Assembly (NCBI GenBank): GCA_900128585.1
Contig: LT642679.1
Span: 1-12,572 of the forward strand
Direction: 5' to 3'
Source: Stramenopiles sp. TOSAG23-3
Taxonomy: Eukaryota; Sar
Length of the DNA stretch: 12,572 nt
Under the pieces are notes generated by a model. That model made no database searches. It was not told the origin of the DNA and worked only from the letters and a program-made list of their open reading frames with translations. Positions 7,601 through 12,572 of this stretch are shown one piece after another; positions within the stretch are counted from its first letter, which is position 1; the number at the start of each line of letters is the position of its first letter. Made by a program: the position numbers and the translations under genes.

Positions 7601-8678
7601 ATAATGGTGAACATACCCTTTGAAGACGACACTCCAGCCTTATTTTTGATATACTTTTGTTCTTGTAGTGCGGTAGTTCTCTTTCCCTGTGTCTCTTTCT
7701 GCGCGCATGTTTAGCTGCAGCAAGCTGTTCATCTTTATTTGTTGACAGGTATTGTATTGCGTGTTGCGCATCTTTAGCTGCAGCAAGCTGTTCATCTTTA
7801 TTTGTTGACAGGTATTGTAACCAGTACTGCTCGTTGCCAGAACTGTCGTAAAACAACTGATTCAAGTCGGACAACGACGCCTGCAAGAGCTTAAAATTTT
7901 CGCTGGGAAAATCGCTTTTGGAATACATCTGCGCTACTTCTATACAGTGCTTGCAATACCCTTCATATTTTTTGTAATGATATTCCTTTGGGTCAATAAT
8001 TGCAACGCTCCACCAATTTATTGCAATCAGTAGGGATCCGAATATGTAAAATATCTCCTCTGATAATAGTCGCTCCTTTAATAACTGTATGTTCTGGGAG
8101 TTATTGGCATTCTCGACGTTCTTCGCCATATATGAGATAAATGTGGAGCATCGCCTCAAATCTTCCTGCTCTGCCCCCCGGAGGCTGTACCGTTTTGCCC
8201 ACCCAGTACGCCAAGCTTCGAAAGCTGTTGCCCTCTGCCTGACGAGCGCTTCAGTCGTATTATCGGCTTCATGGAGTACGATTACATTGAACTGTTTTGT
8301 AATAAAATCTTCCATGTCCGTGTTCGTCTCGTCTGTTTCGCCCCCCGGAAAGCTATAGTAGTTATCAATGCAACTTGAAAGTTTTTCAATAAGCTTTTTG
8401 CGTTGTTCTTTCGTTTCTTCTTCCTTTTCTGTGGGAGTAGCTGCAGCTGTTATTCCTTCTTCCTTTTCTGTTCTCTTGCCGGTACTAGTAGCTGTTCCTT
8501 CTTCTTCTTTTTCTGTCCAATGTATAGGCGAGAAGCTGTCTCTAGAACGCATTAAGTCTATTTTCTTGTTTCCGCGGAAAGCTTTTCTAGCCTCGACAAG
8601 CTCTTCTTTAGCTTTGTTGAATTGTTCAATAAAAAACGCTTCGACATCAATGTCTTCGGGTGTCACCGACGACGACAT
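4626..8678 (-). CDS. Polycystin-like (TRPP/PKD2-type) cation channel
   Basis: Complete 1350-residue protein. The codon just before the ATG is TAG, which fixes the start. The N-terminal half is cytosolic and charged, with TEKEE repeats (55-88), a hydrophobic stretch at about 208-228, a duplicated QYLSTNKDEQLAAAK block (288-323) and one ankyrin-like repeat (356-387). S1 is near 551-571. The long loop at 576-812 has the features of the polycystin extracellular domain: VYSWIKGPFSESLF (614-627), GAIQFRQVRAS (646-656), VYNEHL and EFWPAGGVTP (791-800). S2 is about 815-831, then an unusually long Cys-rich linker (843-1020). S3 starts at DPWNYLEIIVVF (1023-1034), S4 is about 1082-1100, S5 about 1122-1146, the pore helix and filter run SSFTMLNVMFGDF (1157-1169), and S6 is 1182-1208. 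The FGD filter matches the LGD of animal PKD2, which conducts cations. The C-terminal tail is charged and probably coiled-coil; I see no EF hand. It is divergent from the second channel. Confidence 0.9.
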   Translation of the reverse strand: MSSSVTPEDIDVEAFFIEQFNKAKEELVEARKAFRGNKKIDLMRSRDSFSPIHWTEKEEEGTATSTGKRTEKEEGITAAATPTEKEEETKEQRKKLIEKLSSCIDNYYSFPGGETDETNTDMEDFITKQFNVIVLHEADNTTEALVRQRATAFEAWRTGWAKRYSLRGAEQEDLRRCSTFISYMAKNVENANNSQNIQLLKERLLSEEIFYIFGSLLIAINWWSVAIIDPKEYHYKKYEGYCKHCIEVAQMYSKSDFPSENFKLLQASLSDLNQLFYDSSGNEQYWLQYLSTNKDEQLAAAKDAQHAIQYLSTNKDEQLAAAKHARRKRHRERELPHYKNKSISKIRLECRLQRVCSPLSYALRLGNRVCANFLVKNGADPFVRERLWTGGETFWGLKKKEPKRDLKEVSRGKKKIIESVEGGERSIEVASKEYATDYCAYTLAKHLLNEMNVEIHNHKETKKQDFETIEVTATEDMVGINRHLVPSKPSAASESGRKPKDENKGKDAKKKYETNKFDRNRMKEDWSSIIDTMKKEPLFREKANELHFQTFKIFWGCPLVSLMVVVVYLLGTFQSQVYNTNSLQFHNHLRNCFVDEDWAENHLTFHDIVNEDEVYSWIKGPFSESLFNKMPGKDMSWIDPMTNVVGAIQFRQVRASKLTAQKHFYGTRDVLSKTAHGEKHVSTDAFGPPNDPKKYEYKDKEGENKIYEKHLKRTALNKHLYGSVKWGEEYDSRGHITSVQTKNSTVAANAVLQFQKDNWISVEEGTRLIVIDVNVYNEHLDSFAALSFKFEFWPAGGVTPSSEIVVIRFPKLYEKICMQALTITLMLILAWRGLDELIEMSLKQLVSILKIVEETDLTVDHDVYEKLFVGVNDAKIYNCRKRRKTFNALAVGVKYHNEPLLLEYCTDTPASLNAKAEVARAEALQKQEPMMKKKEMETKNASCCCDFAEDVKRETRNACCCCVCWLPLICKISNTENRHLNRHYGISCCINQRKRNKGCCCMEKSGCLRLCGNSILSNHYWADPWNYLEIIVVFLGVWYTVFQVDLDKERTSTERVLKQDFADKKYVSLVHLRHLTTHIQDLLAFILILTSLHLLRYLKHLPFSDIGIRITAITKLFFHKEVFPLYMVLLLFMLMFSLGFMNAFGNEMGHFGGVFTSSFTMLNVMFGDFGIDVDQMLSMNHILSPFFIVAAMFILALVLMNILIAVVSDLYENVYNESKEEYLNIADEIADYEIKQFPEKLFVKQVLFLSLGDLEAKKEDECIKKELDEIKVGDLLFGTDPKHANECFAHCLRESTWYEYVLERNEKRRRREWKGYADDKKKLMDVKHNAERILDYIREQQDEVTSSSEN
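5646..5873 (-). other. Cysteine-rich S2-S3 linker with internal duplication
   Basis: Residues 936-1011 of the channel hold clusters of three or four adjacent cysteines: SCCC, ACCCCVC, SCC, GCCC and nearby singles. Two of them are an internal duplication: ETKNASCCC at 937-945 and ETRNACCCC at 954-962. In DNA, 5843-5870 and 5792-5819 match at 25 of 28 bases with a 51-base offset that keeps frame. Next to a membrane segment and basic residues, such clusters could be S-acylated or bind metal; neither is shown. Confidence 0.7.
7703..7819 (-). repeat. In-frame 63-bp tandem duplication
   Basis: Bases 7703-7756 and 7766-7819 are direct repeats of 54 bases with one mismatch (7709 against 7772), at a period of 63 bases. 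Because 63 is a multiple of three, the channel frame is kept and the protein carries QYLSTNKDEQLAAAK twice (residues 288-302 and 309-323). The near identity indicates a recent duplication. Confidence 0.9.
8415..8516 (-). repeat. Degenerate TEKEE repeat coding region
   Basis: Residues 55-88 of the channel repeat the motif TEKEE(E) three times, separated by short Thr/Ala/Gly-rich spacers. In DNA this is a set of pyrimidine-rich TTCTTCC/TTTTCTGT units on the plus strand. It is a low-complexity acidic linker near the N-terminus and is likely to vary in length between strains. Confidence 0.7.
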
Positions 8679-9338
8679 CTAAGCGACTGGGTTGGAATTT
8701 CCCTGGCGATATCTCTTTTCCAATTTGGACTGTTCTCCGTTCGACTGCTTTGGCCAATACCTCAAGTCTTTTCGTTTCACTCGAAAAAACTTATACTGGG
8801 CATAGTCTTGTATAGGATTGAAAACGAACGTTGTTGTACATTTGTTGGGTTCACAATGGATTATCGTCGTTTCGAAGAAAGTACAATTTATTAATTAGAC
8901 TATTGACTATATATTAGCTATAATAATTATATTATAATTTAATAATAAAAAAATACCAGGTAGAAGAAAAGAAGAAGAAGAAGAATTTAATTGCCCCTTC
9001 TTCTTTTTTTCTTCTTTCCTTCTTCTGCTGCTGCCCTCCTTGGCAAGGAATCAAGGAAGAGTGTTGCAGTTATTTTCCTGGGCAATGTAATGCACTAAAA
9101 TACGTTCGCAATTTAATACAGTATAATAATGTGGCTCTTGTGCAACGGTTTCTGGGGGTATAAGAATATTACTTTTAATTACCCTATTCTTAACTCTACT
9201 ATATAATCGCAAAAAAACGTTAAAACCACCGACGGACCGACGGACGGCGGGGGGGACGAAGGAAGAAGAGGAAAAAAACAAACAAACAACAAACAAAAAT
9301 AAATCGATCAAAGGAATACAATGCTTAATTAATCATGT
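8679..9338. promoter_or_regulatory. Shared divergent spacer of the two channel genes
   Basis: About 660 bases between the two channel start codons, with no supportable gene. It must contain both promoters and both 5' leaders. From left to right it holds an ordinary stretch to about 8890, a very AT-rich block (about 8885-8950), a GAA/TTC hairpin (8963-9026), a GC-rich ACGG-type run with seven consecutive G (about 9226-9256), and a CAAA-rich leader (about 9270-9300). Two tiny upstream reading frames sit just before the second channel: ATG CTT AAT TAA at 9321-9332, and an eight-codon one at 9335-9358. Confidence 0.55.
8963..9026. repeat. GAA/TTC inverted repeat (potential hairpin)
   Basis: A purine tract of GAAGAAAAGAAGAAG type at 8963-8985 is followed, after about 12 bases, by a pyrimidine tract of TTC type at 8998-9026. 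The arms can pair imperfectly over roughly 20 bases. It lies near the middle of the divergent channel promoter region. It could be a simple-sequence expansion with no function. Confidence 0.6.
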
Positions 9339-12300
9339 ATGAAAGCAACAAAAAATGAGACCAACCAGTTCTTGCAAATCCAGAATGTGAGGAGGGGGAA
9401 AGAGTTAACGAATTTCAGTTCTCCGGCATCGTTTTCGTTCGTTGTCTGTATACACAGTTTGCACATTCTGAAAAGCATGACCGATGTTGAAGGCGAAGGG
9501 CCATTTGATTCTACGCTGCATGAAATTGTATCGCATGAAAGCCGTTGCAAGGATAAGCTTCAGTCTACCCTCGAAGCAAATCCACATTTGATAAATGAAA
9601 CCGATGAAAACGGCCTCACAGCGTTTCATGTTTTATGTCAACAGCAATGGGTTACTGCTTCCTCCATAAAAATATTCCTGAAGAAACTGCCTCAGCTTGG
9701 AGAGAGGCGCAAAAACCCAGTGAAAGAGGACGAAGTACGAGGAGGCAGCGAATCATCTGCGAACACAGATGGGTGGACCCCGCTTCATTTTTTGTGCAGG
9801 AACGAGCAAGTGAAAAGCAACATGTTAACGGAATACCGAATCATGTGCAAAGATGCGTTTTCGCTGCCAACGCTTGGAGGATCGCGGAGCCTTGCTTTGC
9901 ATTACCTGTGCCGAAATCCAAAAGTCAATGTGCAACTTCTTTTAGCATACACGGAGGGAAACGGGGACGGCATAATTCAACCAAATGATGAAGGCATTCA
10001 GGCGCGCCAAATGCTGTGGGGAAACGATTCATGGACGAGCTTCTTTCTGGGGCAAATGCCAGCATTCATCAAGATGTTACGAGCGTACCATGATATCTTC
10101 CAGTCTAGGCTCACGGTGGAGCAAAACCAGCGGGCTAGAACTGACGGCAGTATGAAGGTAACGCCAACACTGGGAAAGAAGCACACTGTGAAACAACTTT
10201 GGTCCAATGCAATGGAATTGCCCCCAGATGCAAACCGTCTGCTACGGCTAATAATAAAATGCCCCAGTGTCGCCCGGGCGAGGGTAAGCGTAAACGTTGA
10301 TAGCACAGTGCATGTACCAAATTTCAACCTGGCCTCATTGCAATTCTGGGTATGCGGGGAAGAAACATTGGACGATGATTCCAACACAGAGGCACCAGAA
10401 ACACAGGACGAGGAACAGACGTTAATTATGGGAATGAGAGTTCTATTGTATGCAGCAACCATTGTTTTCGTGGACAAATACTGCGAATCCGACTCCGTGC
10501 GACTAGAGGACATTGCCTGTCTACAGCGAGCGATATTAGAGCACAATGCACTCAAGAGAAAAGATGGCACGAGCGTGTATGGTGCAAACATTTCTCCGCA
10601 CGGTTGGGACGACGTAAGACCAGACTTCCCATTCACTGGGCTATACAATATTCTTCAACGCGACAATACCTTTGACGACACCCTCAAAGTCCCATCGTTT
10701 GTGTCTCCATTAGCGCACGCGGTTCGCCATGGCAACCTGGAGTGTGTGGAGGCCATGTGCAATGCTGGCGCGAACGGCTGCTGCGAGGGCATGTACATGG
10801 ACGTTTCCAGCCACGGATTCTCGAAGTTTTTGAGCAAGTTTTTTGTCGAAGTTGGCAGTCCGAAAACAATCACTCCGTACCAGCTCGCATTGTGCGGAAA
10901 GGAAGCAGTAACGTCTCACACAGATGATCCCAAGGAATCCGAGTGGAAGCGAAGGACTTGGATAAGTATGTTGAATGTTTTGCAATTGTCTAACCGCGCC
11001 CAAGAGTGGCGACGGAAGGTTGCGTGCCAATACGCGTCCAAGCGGCTACTTATTTCCGGCGTATTGATTATGGTTCTGTTGATTCTTAACATTTCCCTGA
11101 CGCCGGTTAGGTCCAACAGTATGCGATTCATGCAAATGAATTCTATTCAATCTATGGCAGAACAGGCAAAAGAGATTGACTCCCCAGATGCGCTGTACGG
11201 GTACCTCTCCGGCAGCATCGTGCCGACGTTTTTCTCCGCCCAGGCAAATGAACAGCCCATGGTCGAAGAATTGAACTTTGTCATTGGCGCTATCCGAGTC
11301 CATCAATGTAGACACAAGATGGTAAATTGCGGCAAGGATGAGAACAGTGTGATGAGCAAACTGGGGCAGTCGGCGTGCATAAAAATCGATCGGGGCGATT
11401 ATAGCACTGCGCCGATCAAAGGGCCGGACGACTCGAATGCACAAGGCTTCAAGCACGTACAAGTAAAAACGCGCGTTCCAGTCACTATAATTGGGGCAAC
11501 CAACGGTGGGGAGAAACAATATCCGAGTAGCGGATACATCGTGGATTTGGACACCACGAACAGGTCTGTCGCATTTTCTACCATTCAGGGATTGAAAACG
11601 TATAATTGGGTATCCCCCAAAGAGGGAACAGCTGTTGTTAACGTGTTCTTCTCGCTTTACAACCCTCACACTCACCAAGTAGCTACTGCACGAACGACGG
11701 TAGAATTTTGGGCAACCGGGGGTACGAACGTGGTGAACAAAATTTGGATTCTCGATTGGGAAGAGCCAGGAAAAAATAAACCAACGTTTACACTCTTTTT
11801 CATCTCGTTCGTGGTGTTCATGGGCTTTTTTGCGATGGAAATGTTGGCGTGGTGGAAGGGGCATGTCGAGGCCGTCATGACAGAAATATTTGACGGGGCA
11901 ACCAGCTACAAACGTTTGAAATTGAGCATAAAAAAACAGGTATACATAGCACTTTGCGGCTGCTGTTTATCGCCTGGGAAGAAACGTAACAAAGTTAGGT
12001 CTTTCCTAGTGTATTGCAAGGGCGCTCTGGGAAATAAATACTGGCAAGACCCGTGGAACATTCTCGAAATAATAGTGTCCCTAAGTTTCTTTGTGTCCTT
12101 TGATTATTTTTTAAGCCTCAACCACGCCCGTATGGTGGCTCAAAAAGATATGGCCAATGCTGTTACAGACCCGTCCCAGTTCATAAATTTGAACGACTTG
12201 ACCCATTTTTCCGCAGCATTAAGGGACCAGCTGGGGTCGCTCATAGTCATTGTATTCTTTCATGCCTTGAAGGCAATCCAACGCATACCGTACTTTGGCA

Positions 12301-12557
12301 TCGGCTATCGTACACTAGCCATAACACAGACCATAACATCTGGCGCCATCGTCCCGTTTTACATTGTCTTGGCGTTTCTCATGCTTGGGTATTCCCTCGG
12401 GTTTATGTTTGCCTTCGGCGATGAGAGTCGTTCTTATTTCGATCAGGCGGACTCTTTCCGCTCTGTATTTACGATGAACAACGGCGGCGATGCAGAGTGC
12501 AATAGAAAAACCTTCCACAAGCAACGACGAGGGCGTGTCCGAGTGGGACGACGATAA
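9339..12557 (+). CDS. Ankyrin-polycystin channel, broken in the pore
   Basis: Open for 1072 codons. The first ATG (9339) has a weak context; the ATG at 9477 (residue 47, GC ATG ACC with A at -3) is a likely alternative start, because residues 1-46 look unlike the rest. Ankyrin-like repeats are visible around 57-118, 143-165 (DGWTPLHFLCRN), 183-205 (LALHYLCRNP) and 455-480 (SPLAHAVRHGNLECVEAMC). S1 is about 568-588. The polycystin extracellular domain (589-808) includes ELNFVIGAIRVHQCR and VEFWATGGTNVV. S2 is about 815-838, S3 begins at DPWNILEIIVSL (904-915), S4 is about 962-980, S5 about 1003-1027, and the pore helix starts at SFRSVFTM (1039-1046). After Met1046 (codon 12474-12476) similarity to the paralogue stops: there is no FGD-type filter and no S6, only a basic tail to a TAA at 12555-12557. 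The tail is the inverted-repeat DNA read one frame off the coiled-coil gene. As written it cannot form a pore; a true gene cut by a rearrangement or misassembly is likelier than a real short form. Confidence 0.85.
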   Translation: MKATKNETNQFLQIQNVRRGKELTNFSSPASFSFVVCIHSLHILKSMTDVEGEGPFDSTLHEIVSHESRCKDKLQSTLEANPHLINETDENGLTAFHVLCQQQWVTASSIKIFLKKLPQLGERRKNPVKEDEVRGGSESSANTDGWTPLHFLCRNEQVKSNMLTEYRIMCKDAFSLPTLGGSRSLALHYLCRNPKVNVQLLLAYTEGNGDGIIQPNDEGIQARQMLWGNDSWTSFFLGQMPAFIKMLRAYHDIFQSRLTVEQNQRARTDGSMKVTPTLGKKHTVKQLWSNAMELPPDANRLLRLIIKCPSVARARVSVNVDSTVHVPNFNLASLQFWVCGEETLDDDSNTEAPETQDEEQTLIMGMRVLLYAATIVFVDKYCESDSVRLEDIACLQRAILEHNALKRKDGTSVYGANISPHGWDDVRPDFPFTGLYNILQRDNTFDDTLKVPSFVSPLAHAVRHGNLECVEAMCNAGANGCCEGMYMDVSSHGFSKFLSKFFVEVGSPKTITPYQLALCGKEAVTSHTDDPKESEWKRRTWISMLNVLQLSNRAQEWRRKVACQYASKRLLISGVLIMVLLILNISLTPVRSNSMRFMQMNSIQSMAEQAKEIDSPDALYGYLSGSIVPTFFSAQANEQPMVEELNFVIGAIRVHQCRHKMVNCGKDENSVMSKLGQSACIKIDRGDYSTAPIKGPDDSNAQGFKHVQVKTRVPVTIIGATNGGEKQYPSSGYIVDLDTTNRSVAFSTIQGLKTYNWVSPKEGTAVVNVFFSLYNPHTHQVATARTTVEFWATGGTNVVNKIWILDWEEPGKNKPTFTLFFISFVVFMGFFAMEMLAWWKGHVEAVMTEIFDGATSYKRLKLSIKKQVYIALCGCCLSPGKKRNKVRSFLVYCKGALGNKYWQDPWNILEIIVSLSFFVSFDYFLSLNHARMVAQKDMANAVTDPSQFINLNDLTHFSAALRDQLGSLIVIVFFHALKAIQRIPYFGIGYRTLAITQTITSGAIVPFYIVLAFLMLGYSLGFMFAFGDESRSYFDQADSFRSVFTMNNGGDAECNRKTFHKQRRGRVRVGRR

Positions 12558-12572
12558 GGTGGTAAAAGTGCC
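12494..12572. repeat. Right arm of 79-bp terminal inverted repeat
   Basis: Exact reverse complement of bases 1-79. On the plus strand, the frame starting at 12496 reads the coiled-coil protein's SAIEKPSTSNDEG and SEWDDDK segments, but the channel frame is offset by one base and reads it as a basic nonsense tail. The unmatched bases between the last recognisable channel codon (12476) and this arm number 17, and part of them (about 12484-12493) still resembles the coiled-coil sequence with an extra C. Confidence 0.95.

Noticed and set aside
8622-8894. Plus-strand frame of 90 codons in the channel spacer
   Set aside because: It starts antisense within the first channel's N-terminus, has no motif and decays into AT-rich spacer.
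9998-10648. Minus-strand frame of 216 codons
   Set aside because: Antisense to the ankyrin-to-S1 region of the second channel, with no recognisable motif.
11046-11864. Minus-strand frame of 272 codons
   Set aside because: It lies fully antisense to the S1-S2 region of the second channel, whose frame has clear family motifs; this one has none.
1-12572. Origin from a giant virus or a bacterium
   Set aside because: Spacers of 500-750 bases, lack of operons, a signal-peptide glycoprotein and polycystin channels fit a nuclear eukaryotic genome better; no viral hallmark gene is present.
1-12572. tRNA, rRNA, CRISPR array, transposase or integrase
   Set aside because: Looked for on both strands; nothing recognisable. 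The inverted ends do not flank a transposase and lie in coding sequence.

Overview
The window looks like nuclear DNA from a unicellular eukaryote. Genes are large, monocistronic and on both strands. They are separated by long, visibly AT-rich spacers with homopolymer and GAA/TTC tracts, and there are no Shine-Dalgarno-spaced operons. The encoded proteins are eukaryotic types: a secreted glycosidase with many N-glycosylation sequons, two polycystin/TRP-fold channels with ankyrin-like repeats, and a long coiled-coil protein. All four reading frames run uninterrupted for 450-1350 codons, so this locus is intron-poor. The GH27 variant and the 'TPLHFLCRN'-style ankyrin repeats remind me of stramenopile or other algal/protist genomes, but the taxon cannot be fixed from sequence alone.

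Layout, left to right: (1) 1-1925, minus strand: the first 641 codons of a coiled-coil protein whose 3' end runs off the left edge. (2) 1926-2518: AT-rich divergent spacer. (3) 2519-3868, plus strand: a complete secreted GH27 (alpha-galactosidase family) enzyme. (4) 3869-4625: AT-rich spacer with two AATAAA hexamers and a short fragment resembling the N-terminus of a TauD/TfdA dioxygenase. (5) 4626-8678, minus strand: a complete 1350-residue polycystin-like channel. (6) 8679-9338: divergent spacer with a GAA/TTC hairpin. (7) 9339-12557, plus strand: a second, related ankyrin-polycystin channel whose frame breaks in the pore helix just before the right edge.

The last 79 bases (12494-12572) are the exact reverse complement of the first 79 (1-79). 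That sequence is coding sequence of the coiled-coil gene, and at the right end it replaces the pore and S6 of the second channel. This is either a real rearrangement or inverted duplication, or an assembly-graph artefact (the same k-mer at both contig ends). It is the main caution for anyone using the right edge.

Biologically, the main point is the head-to-head pair of divergent polycystin-like channels sharing one 660-bp spacer. Both carry the polycystin extracellular domain after S1 and ankyrin-like repeats before it. Animal polycystins form heteromers, so co-expressed subunits of one channel is a reasonable hypothesis, not something shown here.
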